A stretch of 5,208 nucleotides of DNA. Origin: Fimbriimonadaceae bacterium. Its GTDB lineage: Bacteria > Armatimonadota > Fimbriimonadia > Fimbriimonadales > Fimbriimonadaceae. Shown in pieces: positions 1-5,161 of this stretch. Every line of letters begins with the position of its first letter. Within the stretch, counting starts at the first letter, position 1. The notes beneath the pieces were generated by a model. That model was given only the letters and a program-made list of their open reading frames with translations. It searched no databases and was not told the origin of the DNA. The position numbers were made by a program, and so were the translations under genes. Location of the stretch: NCBI GenBank assembly GCA_020851885.1, contig JADZBW010000140.1, positions 1 to 5,208 of the forward strand. Reading direction: 5' to 3'.

Positions 1-451
1 AGCGGTTCGCGGTTTCTTCATTGAGCCAGTCCTTGTCCTGGGCCAATCGCCCAACCTCGTCGTCGGCATAGGGCAAATCTCCACGTCCATCGGCATTGAA
101 GCTGGGACCCACCACCCAGCCCCGTTCTCCCGCCAAGAGGGCGGCGGCGGCGCGAGCGATCGGCTGCTGCTCCATGTTGACGACGAGGTCGAACGGCGGA
201 ACATCCTGGATTCGCTTCGCCGTGTTCCTGAAATCCTCTCCGTGAAGCGGAAAAGTGGCGTCGAACAAGTCGGATGCCAATTGAAGTTCCCAAGTACGCC
301 AACCGCCGAAATACTCGATGTGGCAGGGCTCCCATTTGTACTTGAGCATCTGCAGCAAGGGGGTGGCCGCGACGAAGTTCCCGAGCGCATCGTTGGCAAT
401 CACCGCGATCCGGGGGTGTTCCGGCAAATCCTCGCCGCGATAGCGCTTCAT
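1..451 (-). CDS. Glycosyltransferase family 9 (heptosyltransferase-like) protein, N-terminal part, cut by window edge
   Basis: The open frame runs from ATG at 451 through 150 codons without a stop and leaves the window at position 1, so the C-terminal half is missing. Residues 14-36 read RIAVIANDALGNFVAATPLL followed by QML. This is the first beta strand, glycine-rich turn and helix of GT9 enzymes, whose typical form is ILVIRLGALGDVVLATPLLRAL. Residues 87-92 (FDLVVN) and 102-116 (an Ala-rich helix then GERGWVVGP) match the later part of the N-terminal Rossmann-like acceptor domain. GT9 enzymes transfer heptose or related sugars from nucleotide-activated donors to lipopolysaccharide core or other surface glycans at the inner face of the cytoplasmic membrane. 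The donor-binding C-terminal domain is not visible, so substrate cannot be named. The start is fixed by an in-frame TAG at 469-467, with ATG 451 the first start after it and a -10 box 7 bases upstream. It is transcribed divergently from the MFS gene. The family call is good; the specific role is unknown. Confidence 0.75.
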   Translation of the reverse strand, partial: MKRYRGEDLPEHPRIAVIANDALGNFVAATPLLQMLKYKWEPCHIEYFGGWRTWELQLASDLFDATFPLHGEDFRNTAKRIQDVPPFDLVVNMEQQPIARAAAALLAGERGWVVGPSFNADGRGDLPYADDEVGRLAQDKDWLNEETANR

Positions 452-458
452 TGGCTGA

Positions 459-464
459 ATTTTA
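459..464 (-). promoter_or_regulatory. -10 box (TAAAAT) of the glycosyltransferase gene, probably leaderless
   Basis: On the minus strand TAAAAT lies at 464-459, five of six matches to TATAAT, and 7 bases separate it from the ATG at 451. Transcription would therefore start at or next to the A of the start codon. There is no purine-rich Shine-Dalgarno between box and ATG. No convincing -35 hexamer is visible at 16-18 bases upstream. Confidence 0.5.
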
Positions 465-535
465 GCCTATGGCGATCGCTCGACTTGACTCAATGGTGGC
501 GCACGATCAGGCGGGACCGGATATGGACTGTCCGA

Positions 536-541
536 GATAGT
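536..541 (+). promoter_or_regulatory. Candidate -10 box (GATAGT) of the MFS transporter gene
   Basis: GATAGT matches TATAAT at four of six positions and lies 14 bases before the ATG at 556. A GGGACC at 513-518, 17 bases upstream, matches TTGACA at three of six. An alternative is CAAACT at 543-548, which has the 7-base spacing seen for other genes here but matches the consensus poorly. No Shine-Dalgarno precedes the ATG. TTGACT at 485-490 is a good -35 on its own but has no -10 at the right distance. This is the weakest promoter call in the window. Confidence 0.3.
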
Positions 542-555
542 GCAAACTCGTCCTT

Positions 556-1803
556 ATGGCTGCGCCGCTGCCGAAACGCGTATACCTCCTTGGCTGGATC
601 AGCTTGTGGGCCGACGTGGCCTCCGAGATGGTCTATCCAATCCTCCCGATCTATCTGACCACCGTCCTCATGGCCCAGCCAACAATGCTCGGCCTCGTCG
701 AGGGATTTGCCGCCGCGATCGTCAGCTTCATGAAGGGTTGGTCTGGATGGCATTCCGACCGCAGCGGCAAGCGCGTCCCCTTGATCCGCTGGGGTTACGG
801 CCTCAGCGCAATTGGCAAGCCTCTCATCGCCCTTCCCGGCGGATGGATGATGGTCTTCCTCGCACGCTCTACCGATCGAGTCGGCAAAGGTCTCCGGACA
901 ACGGCTCGCGACGCCCTTATCACCGACTCTGTAGACAAATCGCAATTTGGACAGGCGTTCGGGCTGCATCGGGCGATGGACACAACCGGGGCGTTCCTCG
1001 GCGGGGTCTTGGCAATCGTCTTCCTCATCCTTTACCCTGGAGACCTGCGCTGGATCTTCCTGGTCGCCTTCATTCCAGGATTGCTTTCGGTGGCCATCAC
1101 GTTCTTGGTGAAGGACCCTCCCAAGGAAGCAAGCCAATCGAGTGAGAAAGCCGTCCCCCCAAAGCTGAGCGAAGTTATGAAGGCGCTGCCAAAGCCCTAC
1201 TGGACCGCGGTCTTCATCACGTTCATCTTTGGCTTGGCAAATTCCAGCGACACGTTTTTGCTGCTAAGGGCAAATGGAGTCTTCGCCGAAACAACGGGAT
1301 TCGGCTGGCTGAGGAGCCTGCTGCCGGCAGAAGTGGTCTCCAATCACTTTCCACTCATCCTGACCACGCTTGCCTATCTGCTATATAACGCCTTCTATGT
1401 GGCTCTTGCCTATCCGGCCGGAATCGTCAGCGACCGGATTGGCCGGTGGAGCGTCATCGCGGTCGGCTGGATTCTGTATTCCGCTGTCTATTTTGGATTC
1501 GCCTTTGCGGGACCAACCTCGGTTTGGCTGCTCTTTCTATTCTACGGCGTGTACATTGGGCTTGCCGATGGAGTCAGCAAGGCTTTGGTAGCTGATTTCT
1601 CCCCCGCCGCCCATCGAGGGACCGCCCTTGGGGTCTTCTACTTCGCGGCTGGCGTAGCCGCAATTGTCGGTAACTTTTTGGCAGGCTGGATCTGGACCGT
1701 CTATGGGCCCCAGCCGACGTTTCTGGCGGGTGCAGGTTTGGCCCTTGCCGCCGTCGTACTGATACCGATTCTCGTAAGAACGACGCGTACCCGAACGGCC
1801 TAA
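556..1803 (+). CDS. Major facilitator superfamily (MFS) transporter, 415 aa
   Basis: The protein is hydrophobic throughout, has about 12 apparent membrane segments and is of normal MFS length. The loop between segments 2 and 3 has motif A (GWHSDRSGKR, residues 64-73). The matching loop in the second half has GIVSDRIGR (residues 289-297), showing the usual two-fold repeat. Residues 103-124 (ARSTDRVGKGLRT, then ARDALITDS) form a conserved charged stretch after segment 4. I recall this from a group of uncharacterised bacterial MFS permeases with the pattern DRxGKGxRTxPRDALIADS. A hydrophilic central loop spans about residues 186-212 (KDPPKEASQSSEKAVPPK). Between segments 7 and 8 (about residues 240-265) there seems to be extra sequence compared with that group. 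Transport would be by proton or ion coupling across the cytoplasmic membrane; the substrate cannot be read from sequence. ATG 556 fits the N-terminus of the family. The next gene, an amino-sugar kinase, starts 45 bases downstream, so uptake of cell-wall sugars is conceivable, but drug or metabolite efflux is equally possible. Confidence 0.9.
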   Translation: MAAPLPKRVYLLGWISLWADVASEMVYPILPIYLTTVLMAQPTMLGLVEGFAAAIVSFMKGWSGWHSDRSGKRVPLIRWGYGLSAIGKPLIALPGGWMMVFLARSTDRVGKGLRTTARDALITDSVDKSQFGQAFGLHRAMDTTGAFLGGVLAIVFLILYPGDLRWIFLVAFIPGLLSVAITFLVKDPPKEASQSSEKAVPPKLSEVMKALPKPYWTAVFITFIFGLANSSDTFLLLRANGVFAETTGFGWLRSLLPAEVVSNHFPLILTTLAYLLYNAFYVALAYPAGIVSDRIGRWSVIAVGWILYSAVYFGFAFAGPTSVWLLFLFYGVYIGLADGVSKALVADFSPAAHRGTALGVFYFAAGVAAIVGNFLAGWIWTVYGPQPTFLAGAGLALAAVVLIPILVRTTRTRTA

Positions 1804-1823
1804 TTACCAGAGTATTCCGGTAA
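1804..1823 (+). repeat. Small imperfect palindrome (TTACC...GGTAA) between MFS stop and kinase promoter
   Basis: TTACC at 1804-1808 is matched by its reverse complement GGTAA at 1819-1823. After one mismatch the inner GA (1810-1811) pairs with TC (1816-1817), leaving a four-base loop. It begins immediately after the MFS stop codon and sits about 10 bases upstream of the kinase -10 box, overlapping where the -35 region would be. Its position suits a repressor or activator site. As a terminator it is poor, since no T run follows. It could also be chance in a short AT-rich gap. Confidence 0.35.
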
Positions 1824-1830
1824 ATTGGGG

Positions 1831-1838
1831 TATAAAAT
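1831..1838 (+). promoter_or_regulatory. -10 box (TATAAAAT) of the kinase-murQ operon, probably leaderless or nearly so
   Basis: TATAAAAT contains two overlapping five-of-six matches to TATAAT (TATAAA at 1831 and TAAAAT at 1833). The ATG of the kinase at 1849 lies 10 bases after it, so the predicted transcript begins within a few bases of the start codon. No Shine-Dalgarno is present in the gap. No good -35 hexamer stands at 16-18 bases upstream; that interval is occupied by the palindrome at 1804-1823, which suggests the promoter may need an activator or rely on the -10 alone. Confidence 0.6.
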
Positions 1839-1848
1839 CCGAGTTCCA

Positions 1849-2745
1849 ATGCCAATCTTCCTCGGGCTTGACTGTGGCGGATCATCCTCCAGAGCAATGG
1901 CTCTCGATCAATCCGGGCAAGTGATCCATCAGGGTCAAGCAGGTTCTGCAAACCTCGTTTCCACCCCTGAGCGGAGGCTTCGGTCCAACCTCGTTCAAGC
2001 AACGCGCGAGTGTCCGGGCGCCGACTTTATCTGTGGCTGTTTTGCCGGTCTGATGACCTCTAGCGACCAACATCGGGCGGAGACCTATCTGGCCTCCATC
2101 TTCCCAGCTGCCCGGGTCCACGCAGAACCGGATTATGCGGCAGCGTACTGCGCCAGCGAAGCAGGCACCGACATTTGCGTGATTGCGGGCACGGGATCGC
2201 TGGTTTGCTCACGCATCGATGGCAAGATGGTAAAGAGCGGCGGGCGTGGATTCATCCTGGGGGATGAAGGATCGGCGTTCCATTTTGGCCGCGATGCTCT
2301 TCTGGACTACTTCAAGCAACCGGATAAAGCGAGTCCTACGATGAAGGAGGCGCTGCTGAAGCACTTCGACGCCCTGGACGAAGGGACCATCATCAGTCGT
2401 CTCTATCAGATGCCCTCACCTCAGTCGGTCCTCGCCAAGCTCGCCAAGCCTCTGGGCCACGATGCCAAGGAAGGCAGGAAATCGGCCCTGGAATCGATCG
2501 ACCGTCAAATGAATTGCCTCGCCCATGTCGTCATTGATCATACGGATCGCTATTTCTCGAGTGCCAAAAGCCTGAAGATCACCCTCGCGGGAGGACTCTG
2601 GCAAAACGCCCAACTGTTCCGGGACGCATTTACCCGAAGGCTTGAAGAAAATTTGCCAACTATGAACCTGGAAGTCCATCGCATCGTAAAACCTCCGGTC
2701 TATGGAGCCGTGATGCTCGCCAAGGAAATGGCCTATGTCAACTGA
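1849..2745 (+). CDS. BadF/BadG/BcrA/BcrD-family amino-sugar kinase, probable N-acetylmuramic acid / N-acetylglucosamine kinase (MurK-like), 298 aa
   Basis: The protein has the ASKHA (sugar kinase/actin fold) signature in order. The phosphate-1 loop is FLGLDCGGSSSRAMALD (residues 4-20). A putative catalytic Asp is D95 in HAEPDYAAAY. The phosphate-2 loop is VIAGTGSLV (111-119). GFILGDEGSAFHFGRDAL (134-151) is the hallmark of GlcNAc-kinase-like members. An adenosine loop ITLAGGL (244-250) and a C-terminal PPVYGAVMLA (282-291) complete the fold. It would transfer phosphate from ATP to O6 of MurNAc and/or GlcNAc in the cytoplasm. The overlapping murQ gene favours MurNAc as a substrate, as for Clostridium acetobutylicum MurK, but substrate is inferred. 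An upstream in-frame TTG at 1825 would add eight residues (MGYKIRVP) lying over the -10 box. I prefer ATG 1849, which starts right before the first beta strand. One residue is unusual: the family often has Trp where Arg133 stands (GGRGF for GGWGY). Confidence 0.87.
   Translation: MPIFLGLDCGGSSSRAMALDQSGQVIHQGQAGSANLVSTPERRLRSNLVQATRECPGADFICGCFAGLMTSSDQHRAETYLASIFPAARVHAEPDYAAAYCASEAGTDICVIAGTGSLVCSRIDGKMVKSGGRGFILGDEGSAFHFGRDALLDYFKQPDKASPTMKEALLKHFDALDEGTIISRLYQMPSPQSVLAKLAKPLGHDAKEGRKSALESIDRQMNCLAHVVIDHTDRYFSSAKSLKITLAGGLWQNAQLFRDAFTRRLEENLPTMNLEVHRIVKPPVYGAVMLAKEMAYVN
2722..2727 (+). promoter_or_regulatory. Shine-Dalgarno (AAGGAA) of murQ inside the kinase gene
   Basis: AAGGAA ends 7 bases before the murQ ATG at 2735 and lies within the last codons of the kinase gene. 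It supports ATG 2735 as the murQ start and coupled translation across the 11-base overlap. It is the only clear Shine-Dalgarno before a gene start in this window. Confidence 0.65.
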
Positions 2746-3547
2746 ATCCCGAAATCCCCGCTCATACAGCTTGGACAAGATGTCGGCGCGGGAGATCGTC
2801 CGCCTGATGAACGACGAGGAAGCGATCGTCCTGCGCGCGCTCCAGGCCGCCGAAGATTCGATCGCGATCGCGATCGAGCGGGTCAGTGAAGCCTATTTGC
2901 GAGGCGGTCGCGTGATCTACCTCGGCTCCGGAACCAGCGGCCGAATCGCCACCACGGACGCGGCGGAAATGCCCCCAACGTTCGGCTTGGAAGCGGACCG
3001 TTTCATCGCGCTTGTTTCTGGGGGCGCGGTGGCAAGTCAGAAGGCCGTCGAAGATGCTGAAGACGATCCGCATCAAGCCGTGGTCGCCCTCAACGAGCTC
3101 CGCGTGGATACCCGCGACGTGGTCATTGGCCTCGCTGCCAGCGGCACGACCCCGTTCGTCTTGGGTGGTATTCGCCATGCGAAACAGAAGGGAATCTGGA
3201 CTTGCGGAATCGCCAATAACAAGAACACCCAGCTCCTCGAACTCGCCGATCACCCGATCCTGCTGGATACCGGTCCGGAGGTCCTCACCGGCTCCACCCG
3301 CCTCAAAGCGGGCACCTCGCAGAAGCTGGTGCTCAATCGGATCAGCACCGGCGCCATGGTCTTATCCGGCAAGGTCATCGAGAACCTGATGGTGGACGTC
3401 AAAGCCAAGAATCAGAAGCTCAAAGAACGTTGCGCCCGGATCGTGAAAGAGCTGGCTCCCGTGACGCTGGACGAGGCCTACGATCTTCTCGAGAAGAACG
3501 ATTGGAATATCCGCAAAGTCCTCGACGGACTTAAAGCGCCCGTGTAA
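2735..3547 (+). CDS. murQ: N-acetylmuramic acid 6-phosphate etherase MurQ, 270 aa
   Basis: MurQ cleaves the ether bond of MurNAc-6-phosphate to yield GlcNAc-6-phosphate and D-lactate in cell-wall sugar recycling. The N-terminus SRNPRSYSLDKMSAREIVRL (residues 5-24) is the typical MurQ opening. The SIS (sugar isomerase) domain shows YLGSGTSGR (62-70), DAAEMPPTFG (75-84), AASGTTPFV (134-142) and TGSTRLKAGTSQK (185-197). The two acidic residues known to be catalytic in E. coli MurQ (Glu83 and Glu114) correspond to E78 and E109 here, so the enzyme should be active. The C-terminal helical part (about 243-268) is shorter than in the roughly 298-residue E. coli protein, seemingly with one helical unit less. 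The ATG overlaps the last 11 bases of the kinase gene in another frame and has a Shine-Dalgarno at 2722-2727, indicating a two-gene operon. Its TAA (3545-3547) directly abuts the stop codon of the convergent membrane-protein gene. Confidence 0.95.
   Translation: MSTESRNPRSYSLDKMSAREIVRLMNDEEAIVLRALQAAEDSIAIAIERVSEAYLRGGRVIYLGSGTSGRIATTDAAEMPPTFGLEADRFIALVSGGAVASQKAVEDAEDDPHQAVVALNELRVDTRDVVIGLAASGTTPFVLGGIRHAKQKGIWTCGIANNKNTQLLELADHPILLDTGPEVLTGSTRLKAGTSQKLVLNRISTGAMVLSGKVIENLMVDVKAKNQKLKERCARIVKELAPVTLDEAYDLLEKNDWNIRKVLDGLKAPV
2859..2876 (+). repeat. murQ: Three perfect tandem copies of CGATCG inside murQ
   Basis: CGATCG occurs three times head-to-tail at 2859-2864, 2865-2870 and 2871-2876. 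In the murQ frame it encodes the Ile-Ala alternation of residues 43-48 (IAIAIE). The unit is two codons long, so copy-number change would not shift the frame. The same hexamer is frequent elsewhere in the window. Confidence 0.8.
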
Positions 3548-4411
3548 TCAGCCCGTTTCGAAGCCCGGCGCAGTTGGCGGATAGCATATCGGCGCTTCGG
3601 TCGCAATGGGTGGTATGAAGTGATCTCGATACATGATCGCAATCGTCAGGTAGATGATCGGCGCGGTGAAGAACACGCCGATGAAACAGGCAAACACGCC
3701 CAAACCGGCCGCCAAAACGGCAACCAGATAGACACCCAAAGCGACGAAAAACTGCTTTGAAACGGTCCTCCAACTGAGCATGGCCGCTTCCAACAACGGT
3801 ATTTTCTGGTCGACCACGATCGCGGGCACGAGAAAGAAGGGAAAGAAGAGCAGTCCGATCAGAAGCATCGCGAGAACCAAGATTCCTATGATGCCGAGGT
3901 TCGCGAACGGATTGGCGCCTGACCTCGCGGCCGCGGGTGAAGAGACCGCGGTCAAGATCGCCGAAAGGGCCAGCGATGGGATCGACGTCAGAGCGCCCCA
4001 GGCAAATAGATTCCAGCCCTGGCCCGCCGCATTGAAGAGTCCGGCCACGCCCTCGTACTGAAGGCGCATTCGCTGAAAAGCCACTCGAAAGAGCCCTGCG
4101 TAGAGGACCGTGGCCACTCCTGCACCAAGCATTCCGAATGCGAAGTTCATGAGCTGAACGAAGGCGCTTGGCGGCCGGGGATTCGCCACGTTCTGAATCG
4201 CCTCCATCGTCCCGATTATGCTCGCCGGTAGGTGGACGGCCACCGCAATGATCATGATCAAGAAGACCGCAACCACCCAAGTCGCCATATCCGATTTGAG
4301 AATCTGCCAGGCTTCTCCGATCGCATCGAACCGAAAGCAAGGCGGCCCGAAATACTGGCGAGGATCGGTTTGGCGCGGATAGGCGGCATAGTTGGGCGGG
4401 ACCTCGGACAT
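3548..4411 (-). CDS. Multi-pass integral membrane protein of unknown function, 287 aa
   Basis: I do not recognise a named family. The N-terminus (residues 1-27) is rich in Pro, Tyr and Gln and probably cytoplasmic. It is followed by FDAIGEAWQILKSDMATW (28-45), a lead-in I associate with uncharacterised bacterial membrane proteins whose first helix is preceded by an amphipathic 'AxxxxWxxxK' stretch. Hydrophobic segments are visible at about 45-62, 87-110, 134-156, 172-200 and 222-262, the last probably two helices, so about six spans. A helix-linking stretch IVVDQKIPLLEAAMLSWRTV (198-217) between segments resembles the short amphipathic motifs of such proteins. The C-terminus (263-287) is Pro-rich and hydrophilic. 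No catalytic or nucleotide-binding motif is seen. ATG 4411 is fixed by an in-frame TAG at 4420-4418 and a -10 box 8 bases upstream. The gene converges on murQ with no gap and diverges from the 198-residue gene at 4555. Confidence 0.85.
   Translation of the reverse strand: MSEVPPNYAAYPRQTDPRQYFGPPCFRFDAIGEAWQILKSDMATWVVAVFLIMIIAVAVHLPASIIGTMEAIQNVANPRPPSAFVQLMNFAFGMLGAGVATVLYAGLFRVAFQRMRLQYEGVAGLFNAAGQGWNLFAWGALTSIPSLALSAILTAVSSPAAARSGANPFANLGIIGILVLAMLLIGLLFFPFFLVPAIVVDQKIPLLEAAMLSWRTVSKQFFVALGVYLVAVLAAGLGVFACFIGVFFTAPIIYLTIAIMYRDHFIPPIATEAPICYPPTAPGFETG
3558..3600 (+). repeat. Imperfect inverted repeat just past the murQ stop, possible 3'-end stem-loop
   Basis: CGAAGCCCG at 3559-3567 can pair with CGGCGCTTCG at 3590-3599, giving nine base pairs with one bulged C and a loop of about 22 bases. 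It starts about 10 bases after the murQ stop and lies within the 3' end of the opposing membrane-protein gene. It could protect or end the murQ transcript, but no T run follows on the plus strand, so it is not a classical intrinsic terminator. It may also simply be GC-rich coding sequence. Confidence 0.25.
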
Positions 4412-4419
4412 ATCGAACT

Positions 4420-4425
4420 ATCATA
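4420..4425 (-). promoter_or_regulatory. -10 box (TATGAT) of the membrane-protein gene, probably leaderless
   Basis: On the minus strand TATGAT (five of six matches to TATAAT) lies at 4425-4420 with 8 bases to the ATG at 4411. The predicted transcript start falls on or next to the start codon and no Shine-Dalgarno is present. No convincing -35 is seen; GTGCAA at 4447-4442 is the best match at a 16-base spacing. Confidence 0.5.
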
Positions 4426-4519
4426 ACCGCTTCGCCACAATTTGCACCGTCGTTGATCGGCACGCTCTGCCCCGACCGCAAAACGCTCTTGCTGCACCTT
4501 CGCGCCCGTTCAAGAGAGA

Positions 4520-4548
4520 TCGACGTGGGGAATGGCCAATGGTAAGAT
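4520..4548 (+). promoter_or_regulatory. Promoter (TCGACG - 17 - TAAGAT) of the 198-residue protein gene, probably leaderless
   Basis: TAAGAT at 4543-4548 matches TATAAT at five of six positions. TCGACG at 4520-4525, exactly 17 bases upstream, matches TTGACA at four of six. Only 6 bases separate the -10 box from the ATG at 4555, so the message should begin at the start codon. The first three bases of the -10 box are also an in-frame TAA, which rules out a longer upstream start. Confidence 0.55.
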
Positions 4549-4554
4549 GCCGTC

Positions 4555-5151
4555 ATGATCCTGGCCCTTGTCCTTTGCACTGGACTCATCCAATCCCCCA
4601 CGGTTAAACCGGGTGGGACGTTGGGGCAGCAGCGAATGCGGTTTTACACGGCCGTTCAGGAGCGCATGCTTGACGAGTTCGACGAGGAAACCCTGGGTGA
4701 GATGGGGGAAAGCGGGGCCTGGGCGCACATTATGTTTCCGACGGGTTCGGCCGACCGGATGTACTTCTTCGAGCATCATGGCGACTCGGTAAACCGAGTC
4801 CTTCAAACCGTTCGGTGTCGGCTGCGAGGCTTCCAGGGGGTCGATGGCAAGGTGAGGGAGTTGTTCTCGGTCGATCTGATGCGGACGAAGGGATTCGAGA
4901 TGCCGGGAGCGGGACCGCTTGAGAAGTTCCTGGTGAAGGATCAACCGAGGTTTTGCATCCCGGCCAAGCGGTCGGACGATTTGAAGAAGGCGCTGCAGGA
5001 TTACCGCCCGCTGGCTTCGTACTCGTTTCAGAAGATAGGCGGATTGGTGGTGACCTTCATCTCCGTCGCAGGGATCGAGAAGATGGAGGATGGCGTTGGG
5101 TGGTCGAAGGGGGCGTTTCCTCTGAGTCGGTTTGAGACGAAGCCTTCTTGA
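4555..5151 (+). CDS. Hypothetical protein with hydrophobic N-terminus, 198 aa, possibly exported
   Basis: I do not recognise this protein. Residues 1-14 (MILALVLCTGLIQS) are hydrophobic, with a possible cleavage region before the soluble remainder. It is short for a signal peptide and lacks the usual basic start. Cys8 is not in a proper lipobox (LVLC instead of L-A/S-G/A-C). The rest is a mixed alpha/beta soluble domain: an acidic helix at about 33-52 (AVQERMLDEFDEETLGEMGE), strand-like segments 57-62 and 68-73, and a hydrophobic strand GLVVTFISVAGI at 163-174. No catalytic motif stands out. The start is fixed by an in-frame TAA at 4543-4545, and the promoter spacing agrees. Codon third positions are mostly G/C, as in the neighbours, supporting real coding over the antisense frame at 4510-4944. 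It diverges from the membrane-protein gene, which may mean shared regulation. It could act in the periplasm or at the membrane; this is a guess. Confidence 0.75.
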   Translation: MILALVLCTGLIQSPTVKPGGTLGQQRMRFYTAVQERMLDEFDEETLGEMGESGAWAHIMFPTGSADRMYFFEHHGDSVNRVLQTVRCRLRGFQGVDGKVRELFSVDLMRTKGFEMPGAGPLEKFLVKDQPRFCIPAKRSDDLKKALQDYRPLASYSFQKIGGLVVTFISVAGIEKMEDGVGWSKGAFPLSRFETKPS

Positions 5152-5161
5152 ATTGGGTGTC

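Noticed and set aside
18..335. A 105-codon minus-strand open frame at the left end
   Set aside because: It overlaps the glycosyltransferase frame on the same strand, is extremely Arg-rich and lacks any recognisable motif.
485..490. TTGACT as -35 box of the MFS promoter
   Set aside because: It is an excellent -35 match, but at 16-18 bases downstream (507-514) there is no -10-like hexamer; the nearest candidate is over 30 bases away.
490..1137. A 215-codon minus-strand open frame antisense to the MFS gene
   Set aside because: Its composition (many Asp, Glu, Arg, Gly, no motifs) is that of a shadow frame, while the plus strand here encodes well-conserved MFS motifs.
1825..1848. TTG at 1825 as the start of the kinase
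   Set aside because: It would place the start codon upstream of the TATAAAAT box and add residues not expected before the first beta strand. ATG 1849 fits both the promoter and the family.
3531..4601. A 356-codon minus-strand open frame covering the membrane-protein gene and its upstream region
   Set aside because: It is longer than the 287-residue frame but is rich in Arg, Cys and His with no hydrophobic or domain pattern. The 287-residue frame has clear membrane helices, a -10 box at the right distance and an in-frame stop fixing its start.
4510..4944. A 144-codon minus-strand open frame antisense to the 198-residue gene
   Set aside because: The plus frame has a promoter with correct spacing, a hydrophobic N-terminus and G/C-biased third positions. 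The minus frame is rich in His, Pro and Arg and has no promoter that I can see.
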